Source: Streptomyces sp. (GTDB taxonomy: Bacteria; Actinomycetota; Actinomycetes; Streptomycetales; Streptomycetaceae). From it: 64,000 nucleotides of DNA. Position numbers and translations under genes: made by a program. Below, piece by piece: positions 51,506 to 59,503 of this stretch; positions within the stretch are counted from its first letter, which is position 1; the number at the start of each line of letters is the position of its first letter. Under the pieces are notes generated by a model. It saw only the letters and a program-made list of their open reading frames with translations. It had not been told where the DNA came from and did no database searches. Where the stretch lies: assembly GCF_019510245.1 (NCBI RefSeq), contig NZ_JAEKKT010000133.1, positions 124,001-188,000 of the forward strand, read 5' to 3'.

Positions 51506-51547
51506 CGAACATGTTCGTCACGAACTTGTTCGCAACGAACATGTTCG
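51506..51547. promoter_or_regulatory. Three 12-bp palindromes at 15-bp intervals upstream of a TetR gene
   Basis: CGAACATGTTCG occurs at 51506-51517 and 51536-51547, with CGAACTTGTTCG (one mismatch in symmetry) at 51521-51532. The three starts are exactly 15 bp apart, so they form a tandem operator array ending 13 bp before the TetR start codon. It is very likely the autoregulatory operator of that TetR protein and controls the monooxygenase behind it. Confidence 0.8.
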
Positions 51548-51560
51548 TTACAGTCGACGC

Positions 51561-52232
51561 ATGCCAGCAACTCCCCGCTCCCGCCGGGAGCGTCCCGCCA
51601 AGCCCGCCCTGACCAGGGAGGGCATCGTCGCCGTCGCCGTGGAGATCCTGCGTGCCGAAGGCCTGCCGAAGGTCACCATGCGGCGCCTGGCCCAGGAACT
51701 CGACACCGGGCCGGCCTCGCTCTACGTCTACGTCCGCAACACCGCCGAGCTGCACGCGGCGGTCCTGGACGAGCTGCTCGGCTCGATCGGCCCGGCCCCG
51801 GCGGCGGGCGGCTGGCGGGAGCGGCTGGAGGGCGTACTCGTCGCGTACACACGGATGCTCCTGGAGTACCCGAGCCTCGCCCGGTCCGCGCTGACCGCGT
51901 GGCCGAGCGGCCCGCACTACCTGGACCTGATCGAGACCCTGCTGGGCCTGCTCGACGAGGGCGGGGTACCGCGCGAGCGGGCCGCCTGGGGCGTCGACCT
52001 GCTGCTCCAGCGCGCCACCGCGACCGCCGCCGAGCACGCGGGCGAGGCGTCGCGGGAGGACTGGGACACCCTCGGCCAGGCGCTGAGCCAGGTGTCGGAC
52101 CGCACCCACCCGCACATCGCCGCCGCCTCCGGGGTGCTCCTGTCGGGCGCGCCCGAGGCCCGCGTGTCCTGGGCGTTCCAGGCCCTGATCAACGGCATCG
52201 AGAGAACCGCCGTACCCGAACCCCGAGACTAG
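51561..52232 (+). CDS. TetR-family regulator of the Tet(X)-like monooxygenase
   Basis: A 223-residue repressor. HTH: TREGIVAVAVEILRAEGLPKVTMRRLAQELDTGPASLYVYVRNTAELHAAVLDELL (about 18-75); the C-terminal part resembles the TetR_C family of tetracycline-repressor-like proteins. ATG 51561 lies 13 bp behind a three-fold operator array. The FAD monooxygenase gene starts 9 bp after its stop, so they form an operon under autorepression. Confidence 0.93.
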   Translation: MPATPRSRRERPAKPALTREGIVAVAVEILRAEGLPKVTMRRLAQELDTGPASLYVYVRNTAELHAAVLDELLGSIGPAPAAGGWRERLEGVLVAYTRMLLEYPSLARSALTAWPSGPHYLDLIETLLGLLDEGGVPRERAAWGVDLLLQRATATAAEHAGEASREDWDTLGQALSQVSDRTHPHIAAASGVLLSGAPEARVSWAFQALINGIERTAVPEPRD

Positions 52233-52241
52233 GAGCTCTTC

Positions 52242-53408
52242 ATGTCCACTCCCCACCACCCCGTCGCGATCGTCGGTGCCGGTCTCGGCGGGCTCACGCT
52301 CGCCCGGGTGCTGCGGGTGCACGGCGTCGAGGCGACCGTCTTCGACCTCGACGTCTCCGCCACGGCCCGCACCCAGGGCGGCATGCTCGACATCCACGAC
52401 GACTCCGGCCAGCCGGCGCTGCGCGCGGCCGGGCTGTACGACGCGTTCCTGGCCCACGTCCACCCGGGCGGCCAGGCGACCCGGGTCCTGGACAAGGAAG
52501 CCCGGGTCCTGCTGGATGTCCCCGACGACGGCGCCGGCGGGCGGCCGGAGATCGACCGGGGCGATCTGCGCCGGCTGCTGACCGGCTCCCTGCCGCAGGG
52601 CGCGATCCGCTGGGGCGCCAAGGTCACCGGCGCCCGCCCGCTCGGTGACGGCCGCCACGAGGTGACGCTCGAGGACGGCGGCTCCTTCACGACCGATCTT
52701 CTGGTCGGCGCGGACGGTGCCTGGTCCCGGGTGCGGTCGCTGGTCTCGGACGCACGGCCCGCGTACACCGGCGTCTCGTTCGTGGAGGCGGACCTGCCGG
52801 ACGCGGACGTACGGCACCCGGTGAGCGCCGAGGTGGTCGGCGGCGGCATGCTGTTCGCGCTCGGGGCGGGCCGGGGCTTCCTCGCCCACCGGGAGAGCGA
52901 CGGCAGCCTGCACGTGTACACGGCGCTGGAGGCGCCCGAGGAGTGGCTGGACGGGATCGACTTCACCGACGCCGAGGCGGCCAAGCGGGCCGTGCTCGAC
53001 CACTTCGGCGACTGGGACAAGAGCCTGCGGGCACTGGTCGCGGACGCCGAGGGCCCGCTGGTGCCGCGGCGGATCCACGCCCTGCCGGTCGGCCACCGCT
53101 GGGACCGGACACCCGGGGTCACACTGCTCGGTGACGCGGCGCACCTGATGTCGCCGTTCGCCGGCGAGGGTGCCAACCTGGCGCTGATCGACGGCGCCGA
53201 CCTGGGCCTCGCGCTCGTCGCGCACCCCGGGGACACGGAGGCCGCCGTGGCCGCCTACGAGGAGAAGATGTTCCCGCGCGCGGAGCGGTCCGCCGCGGAC
53301 TCCGCGGCCGGTGGCGCCCTGCTGTTCCGCGCCGACGCGCCGCAGGGCCTGGTCGACATGTTCACCGCCACCGGTCCGGAGGTCAGCGGGGCGGCGCCGT
53401 CCGCGTGA
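52242..53408 (+). CDS. FAD-dependent monooxygenase, Tet(X)-like
   Basis: A 388-residue aromatic-hydroxylase-type flavoprotein. FAD sites: VAIVGAGLGGLTLAR (GxGxxG) near the N terminus, LLVGADGAWSRVR (DG motif) and LLGDAAHLMSPFAGEGANLAL (GD motif). GGMLDIHDDSGQPALRAAG and the late AHLMSPFAGEGAN stretch closely resemble Tet(X) tetracycline-inactivating enzymes, but many actinobacterial relatives act on other polyketides. ATG 52242 follows AGGAG. The TetR gene upstream suggests induction by the substrate. Its 3' end overlaps the convergent TetR gene by 26 bp. Confidence 0.92.
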   Translation: MSTPHHPVAIVGAGLGGLTLARVLRVHGVEATVFDLDVSATARTQGGMLDIHDDSGQPALRAAGLYDAFLAHVHPGGQATRVLDKEARVLLDVPDDGAGGRPEIDRGDLRRLLTGSLPQGAIRWGAKVTGARPLGDGRHEVTLEDGGSFTTDLLVGADGAWSRVRSLVSDARPAYTGVSFVEADLPDADVRHPVSAEVVGGGMLFALGAGRGFLAHRESDGSLHVYTALEAPEEWLDGIDFTDAEAAKRAVLDHFGDWDKSLRALVADAEGPLVPRRIHALPVGHRWDRTPGVTLLGDAAHLMSPFAGEGANLALIDGADLGLALVAHPGDTEAAVAAYEEKMFPRAERSAADSAAGGALLFRADAPQGLVDMFTATGPEVSGAAPSA

Positions 53409-54045
53409 CGCGGTCGACCAGGTCGGTCCAGCCGGCCTCCAGGCGCTCCATCGACATCCCGCACTGCCTGGTCAGATGGTGGATCTGGGCGGGGTCGAGG
53501 TAGGCGAGGAGCGTCTGGGCGAGCAGTTCGCAGTCGGCTCCCGGCTCGATCTGCCGCAGCAGCATCGTGACGTGGGTGCGCAGCGCCTGCATCGGCGGAT
53601 TGGCGTAGCGCCGGGTGGGCTCGGGCTGCGCGGCCAGCTGGAGGTCCAGCTGCTCGGCCGAGCGGTAGAGCACCGCGACGCCGAACGCCCGCAGCCGCTC
53701 GACCGCCGGGGCGCCCGGGCCGAGGGGCGGCGGCCCGCCCAGGAAGTCTGCCTGGAGCTGCCGCGAGGAGTGGTCGAGCAACGCCATCAGCAGTCCGGTG
53801 CGGTCGCCGAAGCGCCGGAAGACCGTGCCCTTGCCCACCTCGGCCGCCGCGGCCACCGCCTCCATCGTCACACCGGCCACCCCGTGCTCGGCGATCAGCC
53901 GGGCGGCGGCCTCCAGCAGCCGGGCGCGGTTGCGGGCCGCGTCGGCACGCAGGCACGGCTCTTCGGGAGCGGGTCCCACCTCGAGCAACTGCGGCGCGTC
54001 GAAGGGCTCCTGGGGCTGCGGGAGGGGCGGCAGGACGCTGGACAT
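53383..54045 (-). CDS. TetR-family regulator divergent from the FMN reductase
   Basis: A 220-residue repressor: NRARLLEAAARLIAEHGVAGVTMEAVAAAAEVGKGTVFRRFGDRTGLLMALLDHSSRQL is the HTH (about 38-95), preceded by a Pro/Glu-rich leader. The C-terminal half is a typical ligand-binding helix bundle. I prefer ATG 54045 to the ATG at 54063. It is divergent from the FMN reductase gene, with two GGACC-N2-GGTCC palindromes in between. Confidence 0.92.
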   Translation of the reverse strand: MSSVLPPLPQPQEPFDAPQLLEVGPAPEEPCLRADAARNRARLLEAAARLIAEHGVAGVTMEAVAAAAEVGKGTVFRRFGDRTGLLMALLDHSSRQLQADFLGGPPPLGPGAPAVERLRAFGVAVLYRSAEQLDLQLAAQPEPTRRYANPPMQALRTHVTMLLRQIEPGADCELLAQTLLAYLDPAQIHHLTRQCGMSMERLEAGWTDLVDRVTRTAPPR

Positions 54046-54076
54046 GAAGACAGCGTAAAGCATCGGGAACAGAACT

Positions 54077-54124
54077 GGACCGGGGTCCGGTTAGAGTGTT
54101 AGAAATTAAGCGGACCTCGGTCCG
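54077..54124. promoter_or_regulatory. Two GGACC-N2-GGTCC palindromes (TetR operators)
   Basis: GGACC-GG-GGTCC at 54077-54088 and CGGACC-TC-GGTCCG at 54111-54124 share the same half-sites and spacer length and lie in the 118-bp divergent gap, with an AT-rich stretch (TTAGAGTGTTAGAAATTAAG) between them that should contain the promoter. Confidence 0.7.
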
Positions 54125-54163
54125 GATTCGTAACGGCAGTGTTTCACCCCCCTGGAGTTCCCC

Positions 54164-54721
54164 ATGTCTGTCCGCATCCTTGCGCTCGTCGGCAGCCTTC
54201 GCGCCGGTTCGCACAACCGCCAGCTCGCCGAGGCGGCCGTCAAGCTCGCCCCCGAGGGTGCCGTGGTCGAGGTCTTCGAGGGCCTGGCCGACATCCCGTT
54301 CTACAACGAGGACATCGACGTCGCGGGCAACGTCCCGGCCGCCGCCGCGAAGCTGCGCGAGGCCGCCCAGGCCGCCGACGCGTTCCTGCTCTTCTCCCCC
54401 GAGTACAACGGCACCATCCCGGCCGTCCTGAAGAACGCCATCGACTGGCTGTCCCGCCCGTACGGTGCCGGCGCCTTCGGCGGCAAGCCGGTCGCCGTCG
54501 TGGGCACCGCCTTCGGCCAGTACGGCGGCGTGTGGGCGCAGGACGAGGCCCGCAAGGCCGTGGGCATCGCCGGCGGCAAGGTGATCGAGGACATCAAGCT
54601 GTCGATCCCCGGTTCGGTGACCCGCTTCGCCGAGACCCACCCGGCCGACGACACCGAGGTCGCCGCCCAGCTGACCGAGGTCGTCGCCCGCCTGCACGGC
54701 AACGTGGGCGTGGCCGCCTGA
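54164..54721 (+). CDS. NADPH-dependent FMN reductase (quinone reductase type)
   Basis: A 185-residue flavodoxin-like protein. The FMN-phosphate loop is LVGSLRAGSHNRQLAEAA and the second FMN loop is FSPEYNGTIPAVLKNAIDWLSRP, both diagnostic of the ArsH/ChrR/azoreductase family. It transfers two electrons from NAD(P)H to flavin, quinones or azo/nitro compounds. Regulated, in all likelihood, by the divergent TetR protein. Confidence 0.94.
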   Translation: MSVRILALVGSLRAGSHNRQLAEAAVKLAPEGAVVEVFEGLADIPFYNEDIDVAGNVPAAAAKLREAAQAADAFLLFSPEYNGTIPAVLKNAIDWLSRPYGAGAFGGKPVAVVGTAFGQYGGVWAQDEARKAVGIAGGKVIEDIKLSIPGSVTRFAETHPADDTEVAAQLTEVVARLHGNVGVAA

Positions 54722-54731
54722 GGCACCACCT

Positions 54732-54767
54732 GAAAGGGGCCGGAGCTCACCAGCTCCGGCCCCTTTC
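54732..54767. terminator. Perfect 16-bp hairpin after the FMN reductase
   Basis: Arms 54732-54747 and 54752-54767 pair without mismatch, with a CACC loop. The A-run in the left arm gives T-runs on either strand, a good bidirectional terminator shape between convergent genes. Confidence 0.85.
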
Positions 54768-54791
54768 GCGGCTTTCCCGTCCCGCCCCCGG

Positions 54792-55673
54792 TCACTCGAT
54801 CCCGGCGAGCCGCTGGACGGCCGGGGCGGCGAAGCTCTCCATCCAGCCCGAGGTCTCGCCGAGGCGCGGGGACAGGATGACGGTGTCGAGGCCGAGCTTG
54901 GCGTAGCCCTCGATGTCCCGGGTGAAGGCGTCCAGGTCGCCCGCGGTGGCCGGTTCGGCGCCGTACGCGATGGTCTTGCGGATGGTGTCGTAGTCCCGCC
55001 CGACGGTGTCGCAGTGGCCGCGCAGCACTTCCAGCTTGTGCCGCAGCTCCTCCGGGGAGGAGGGGATGAGGTTGCAGGCGTCGGCGTACTGGGCGACCAG
55101 GCGGAGGGTCTTCTTCTCGCCCTGGCCACCGATCATGATCTCGGGGTGCGGGGTGCTCACCGGCGCGGGGACGCAGAGCGTCTCGGCGAGCCGGTAGTGC
55201 CTGCCCTCGAACGGGCCGTCGTTCTCCGGGTCCCACATCTGCAGGCAGATCCTCAGCGTCTCCTCCAGCCGCTCGAAGCGCTCCGCGAGCGGCGGGTAGG
55301 GCACGCCGAGTCCGTGGTGCTCGCGGTCGTACCAGGCGGCGCCGATGCCGAGGGTGGCCCGGCCGCCCGACACCACGTCGAGGGTGGTGGCGATCTTGGC
55401 GAGGAGTCCGGGGTGCCGGTACGTCACGCCGGTCACCAGGGCGCCGAGCCGCACGGTGGAGGTGCGGCCGGCGAGGTAGCCGAGGGTGGTGTACGCCTCC
55501 AGCATGGGGTCCTCGGCGCCGCCGTTGAACTCCATCTGGAAATAGTGGTCCATCACCGAGAGCCAGCTGACGCCCGCCGCCTCGGCCGCGGCACCGGCGG
55601 CGGCGAGTTCGGCGCCGAGGGCGGGTCCGCCGCCGGGGTGGTTGAACCGGTTGATGTGCACGCCCACGCGCAT
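54792..55673 (-). CDS. LLM-class F420-dependent oxidoreductase
   Basis: A 293-residue luciferase-like TIM barrel: RVGVHINRFNHPGG, SWLSVMDHYFQME, LGALVTGVTYRHPGLLAKIATTLDVVSGGRATLGIGAAWYDREHHGLGVPY, and PEIMIGGQGEKKTLRLVAQYADACNL. These are signatures of F420-dependent members in actinobacteria. The ATG at 55673 follows GGAGAA. The substrate is unknown. Its leader contains a 13-bp tandem repeat array. Confidence 0.93.
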   Translation of the reverse strand: MRVGVHINRFNHPGGGPALGAELAAAGAAAEAAGVSWLSVMDHYFQMEFNGGAEDPMLEAYTTLGYLAGRTSTVRLGALVTGVTYRHPGLLAKIATTLDVVSGGRATLGIGAAWYDREHHGLGVPYPPLAERFERLEETLRICLQMWDPENDGPFEGRHYRLAETLCVPAPVSTPHPEIMIGGQGEKKTLRLVAQYADACNLIPSSPEELRHKLEVLRGHCDTVGRDYDTIRKTIAYGAEPATAGDLDAFTRDIEGYAKLGLDTVILSPRLGETSGWMESFAAPAVQRLAGIE

Positions 55674-55692
55674 GACCGTTCTCCGTTCCGCC

Positions 55693-55767
55693 CTGATGTT
55701 CCACACTGGTTTTCCACGCTGATGTTCACCGGCGTACCGCACCGACGTACCGCGCCGGTGTTCCGCA
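55693..55767. repeat. Tandem array of degenerate 13-bp repeats in front of the LLM gene
   Basis: Plus-strand units: 55693 CTGATGTTCCACA, 55706 CTGGTTTTCCACG, 55719 CTGATGTTCA (10 bp, three bases missing), 55729 CCGGCGTACCGCA, 55742 CCGACGTACCGCG, 55755 CCGGTGTTCCGCA, then CCGATCG. The consensus is CYGRYGTWCCRCR. The array occupies the region 20-95 bases upstream of the LLM start, where promoter and leader should be. Thirteen is not a multiple of three, so it is not a coding repeat. Confidence 0.75.
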
Positions 55768-55973
55768 CCGATCGTCGTCCGCCTCCTCGACGCTAGGCCC
55801 TGGAGCGCGCTCGAAGTCAAGCCTCGGCGCCGGGGCCGGCGCGTCCGGGCACGTCTGCGGACGGGCACCCGCCGGATGGCGGGGAGCTTCCGCCGTCCGG
55901 CGGCCCCCGGAAGGCGCACGGTCGCCCGGATCATGGGCATACGAGCCGCAGAACACCACAGCGAGGAGCCGCC

Positions 55974-56948
55974 ATGACCGCCGTACCGCCCCCGTTCGAC
56001 CCCGAGCTCTCCGCCGCCCTGGAGCTGATCAAGGACATGATCTCGCCGTCGTTCACGATGGCGGACATCGCCGAGATCCGGCAGGGCGCGGGGATACAGC
56101 TCCTCGCCGAGCTGGACCTCACGATGGAGGGCACCTTCGAGGTGGAGGACCGCACGGTTCCCGGCCCGGCGGACGCCCCCGAGATCTCGCTGCTGATCTG
56201 CCGCCCGGTCGCCCCGGCAGCCTCCGGGCCGCTCCCGGTGATCTACCACGTGCACGGCGGCGGCATGGTGCTCGGCAACAACCGCGTGGGCGTGGACGTC
56301 CCGCTGGCCTGGGCGAAGGAACTGGGCGCGGTCGTGGTGTCGGTGGAGTACCGGCTGGCGCCCGAGCATCCGCACCCGGCGCCGGTGGAGGACGTCTACG
56401 CGGGCCTGCTGTGGACCGCGGAGCACGCGAAGGAGATCGGTGGCGACCCGGAACGGATCGTGATCGCCGGTGCCAGCGCGGGCGGCGGCCTCACCGCGGC
56501 CCTGGCCCTGCTTCTGAGGGACCGTCAGGGACCGTCCGTGATCGGCCAGATGCTGATGTGCCCGATGCTCGACGACCGCAACGACACCCCCTCCAGCCAC
56601 CAGATGACGGGCCTCGGCGTCTGGGACCGGACGTCCAACGAGACCGGCTGGACCGCCCTGCTGGGCGAGCACCGGGCCGGTCCCGACGTCTCCCCCTACG
56701 CGGCCCCGGCCCGTGCCACCGACCTCACGAACCTCCCCCCGGCCTTCCTCGACGTCGGCTCCGCCGAGACCTTCCGCGACGAGACCGTCACCTACGCCTC
56801 CCGCATCTGGCAGTGCGGCGGCATCGCCGAACTCCACGTCTGGCCCGGCGGTTTCCACGGCTTCGACGGCTTCGCCCCCCAGGCCGCCCTGTCCCAGTCG
56901 GCCAGGGCGGCCCATCTGGACTGGCTGCGGCGGGTGCTGGCGCGCTGA
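55974..56948 (+). CDS. HSL-family alpha/beta hydrolase (esterase/lipase)
   Basis: A 324-residue hormone-sensitive-lipase-type esterase. Oxyanion motif HGGG in YHVHGGGMVLGNN, nucleophile Ser in IVIAGASAGGGLTAAL (GxSxG), acid Asp in AFLDVGSAETFRDE, and His in VWPGGFHGFDGFAP. YRLAPEHPHPAPVEDVYAGL is the family signature. It is cytosolic, with no signal peptide. Convergent with the beta-helix gene. Confidence 0.95.
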   Translation: MTAVPPPFDPELSAALELIKDMISPSFTMADIAEIRQGAGIQLLAELDLTMEGTFEVEDRTVPGPADAPEISLLICRPVAPAASGPLPVIYHVHGGGMVLGNNRVGVDVPLAWAKELGAVVVSVEYRLAPEHPHPAPVEDVYAGLLWTAEHAKEIGGDPERIVIAGASAGGGLTAALALLLRDRQGPSVIGQMLMCPMLDDRNDTPSSHQMTGLGVWDRTSNETGWTALLGEHRAGPDVSPYAAPARATDLTNLPPAFLDVGSAETFRDETVTYASRIWQCGGIAELHVWPGGFHGFDGFAPQAALSQSARAAHLDWLRRVLAR

Positions 56949-56957
56949 GTGCCCGCC

Positions 56958-56980
56958 GGGCCCGCGGTCAGCGCGGGCCC
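56958..56980. terminator. 9-bp hairpin between esterase and beta-helix gene
   Basis: Arms GGGCCCGCG (56958-56966) and CGCGGGCCC (56972-56980) with a GTCAG loop. The loop contains the stop codon of the frame-corrected beta-helix gene. Confidence 0.6.
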
Positions 56981-58861
56981 AGGCCCGGTTGCCTGCGGTA
57001 CGGCGGCCGTGGGCCCGCGGCGGTGGTGATGGCGGTGCAGGCCGGGTGGGCGGTGCAGGGGGTGGCCGGGGTCAGGAGGGTGTTGGACGTGAAGGTAGGG
57101 GCGGCGGGCGAGCCAGGTGGGGACCTTGTCGTCCCAGTAGTTGGCGGTGTAACGGACGTTGCGGACGGGGCGGCCGCCCCAGTTCTCGCTGCAGCCGCCG
57201 ATGGAGGCGACGTAGTCGTGGACGACGTTGTCCCGGACGGTGATGCGGTTGCTGGAGTCGTCGGTGTAGATGCCGACGTTCCAGACGGCGCCCGGGCTGT
57301 CGGTGACGGCGTTGCGGGCGACCAGGGCGCCGTCGGCGTAGGAGGGGCCCTGGTCGCCGCGCAGGTAGATGCCGCCGCCGTCGGCCAGCAGGCGGTTGGT
57401 GGCGAAGACCCGGTTGCCGAGGATGCGGTTGCGGCGGGTCAGGCCGCGCAGGTCCTCGCTGGGGCCGGAGAGGATGCCGGTGTAGGGGACGTGGTCGACC
57501 TGGTTGTGAGCGATGAGGGTGTCCTGGGTGGCGCTGTTCCAGAGGGCCGAGGCGGCGCGGTACTCGGTGCCGATGCGGTGGATCCAGTTGTCCGTGACGC
57601 GGTTGCCCGTGTTCGTGCCGCGGGTGGCCGGGGGCAGGACGCCCAGGGAGATGCCGCCGTCGGAGATGTCCGTGAAGTCGTTGCCGGTGACCGTGGTGTG
57701 CGAGGTGCCGGTGAGGGTGAGGCCCTGGGCGCCCAGGTGGACGAAGCGGTTGCCGGTGAGGGTGATGCGGTCGCTGTGCCGGAAGGTGACGTTGCCGGGG
57801 ACCGTGAGGGCGGTGATCTCGCCGCCCCGGCCCGGGCGCATGTACATGCTCCAGGCGGCGGCGAAACCGGCCGGTCCGTTCGGTGCCGTCCAGGTGGCGT
57901 GGGCGAAGGTCACGCCGCGCAGGGTGAGGTCGTGGAGCGGGTGGGCGGCGGAGCTCCCGGTGCCGCTGAGCAGGGTCTGGAGGGTGGGGGCGACGGCCTC
58001 GGCGCGGGTCATGTCCTCGCCCGCGCGGGGGCGGTAGAGGAGGGTGTGGTGCCCTGGGCGGGAGCGGTCCAGGTACCAGGTTCCGGCCCGGGTGAGGAAG
58101 TCGGGGGCGTTCTCGACGTCGTGGGTCCGGGCGAGGGCGGCCGTGCCGTAGAGGGCCCGGGCCAGCCGCCAGCAGGGCTGGTCCATGGTGATCGTGGTCC
58201 GGGCAGGGGTGGATGCGGATGCGGAGATCGCCCGCACCCCGCAGCGGCCTTCCACGTAGTCGTAGCGGTAGACGACTTCGAGGTCGGCGGGGCGGTGCCA
58301 GGAGAGGGGGAGCCTGCTGGTCGTGGTGTAGCCGGTGGCGGTCGGGGTGAGCCTTCCGGGCAGGGGCGCGCCGAGGGACGCGCGGGCGGCCCGGTGGCCG
58401 TCGACGTAGAGCTGGCGGGTCTCCAGGCTGCCCACGTCGGCGCGCCAGACGCCGGGCCGGCCGGGGTCGGCGCGCCAGCCGGTGACCGGCCGGCCGCCGC
58501 TGAGGGTGACCGGTTCCTGGTGAGCGGTGCCGTAGCCGTACGCCTGGTAGACCACCCGGTGGCCGTGGCGGCCGGAGTCGGCGGGGGTCAGGCGGAGGGG
58601 GGCGCCGAGACGGTAGGTGCCGCCGCGCAGGTTCACCGTGACGTCCGAGGTCATGCGCGGGGCGATGGCCCGTACCGCGCGCTGGGCGCGGGCCGGGGTG
58701 GCGAAGGGGTGGTCGAGGGTGCCGGGTCCGCGGTCGTCGCCCCATGGAGCCACGTAGAGCCGGCCGGGTGTGGGGTGGTGCGGGGCCGGTGCGCCGGCCG
58801 TCGATGCCAGTACGGCCGCCACGGCCAGGGCGGCGGCCGTACTCCCCCGTGCTGTCCCCAT
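56968..58861 (-). pseudogene. Secreted right-handed beta-helix protein with a frameshift near the 3' end
   Basis: About 630 residues once corrected. A signal peptide (TAAALAVAAVLASTAGAPAP) is followed by RLYVAPWGDDRGPGTLDHPFATPARAQRAV, the usual opening of pectate-lyase-like parallel beta-helix enzymes, then repeated strands (ITLTGNRFVHLGAQGLTLTGTSHTTVTGNDFTDISDGGISLG; NRVFATNRLLADGGGIYLRGDQGPSY). It may bind or cleave a polysaccharide. Near 57096-57101 (minus strand CGCCCCTACC) the frame shifts: one base less restores TFTSNTLLTPATPCTAHPACTA and a stop at 56968. As written the frame instead runs into the esterase gene. This may be a real late mutation or a sequencing slip; most of the protein is intact. 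ATG 58861 follows GGGAGG. Confidence 0.8.
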
Positions 58862-59012
58862 GTCCCGTACCTCCCGCTCGTCGGATGGGGCCATCGTCGG
58901 GCGGGAGCGGCTTCGGGGGCGTCGGCCGATCGTCCAAGCCTGGTCATCCATCGGCTACGCCTCGGCGCCTTCGGTCGCCGTTCGCACGTGGGCAGGTGAA
59001 GCGGGCCGGGTC

Positions 59013-59471
59013 TCAGCCCCCGTTCGCCGAAGCCTTCTTGATCGCCTCCCTGATCCTGGAGTAGGTGCCGCAGCGGCAGACGTTCTCGATGGCGTCGATG
59101 TCGGCGTCCGTCGGGTGCGGGGTGCGGGTGAGGAGGGCGGCGGCCGCCATGATCTGGCCGGGCTGGCAGAAGCCGCACTGGGCCACGTCGCAGTCCAGCC
59201 AGGCCTGTTGGACGGGGTGCAGGGTGTCGCCGTCGGCGAGCCCCTCGATGGAGGTGACCGTGCGGTCCGCGCAGTCGGCCACCGGGACGACGCAGGGCTG
59301 GATCTCCTGGCCGTCGAGGTGGCTGGTGCAGGCGCGGCAGACGCCCACCCCGCAGCCGTACTTGGGGCCGGTGACGCCGAGCAGGTCGCGCAGGACCCAC
59401 AGGAGGGGCATGTCGGCGGGGGCCTCGACCGTCACCGGTCTGCCGTTGAGGACGAAGGTATACGAACGCAT
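59013..59471 (-). CDS. (2Fe-2S) small subunit of an isoquinoline 1-oxidoreductase-like molybdenum enzyme
   Basis: A 152-residue iron-sulfur subunit of the xanthine oxidase family. It has the plant-type cluster GCGVGVCRACTSHLDGQEIQPC and the second cluster CGFCQPGQIM with CRCGTYSRIREAI, eight Cys in the usual order. It carries electrons from the molybdenum subunit encoded by the next gene, 32 bp downstream in the same operon. No FAD subunit is present, as in IorAB-type enzymes. Confidence 0.94.
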   Translation of the reverse strand: MRSYTFVLNGRPVTVEAPADMPLLWVLRDLLGVTGPKYGCGVGVCRACTSHLDGQEIQPCVVPVADCADRTVTSIEGLADGDTLHPVQQAWLDCDVAQCGFCQPGQIMAAAALLTRTPHPTDADIDAIENVCRCGTYSRIREAIKKASANGG

Positions 59472-59503
59472 CGGTGCCTTCTGCGAGTTGGGGACGGCAG
59501 TGG

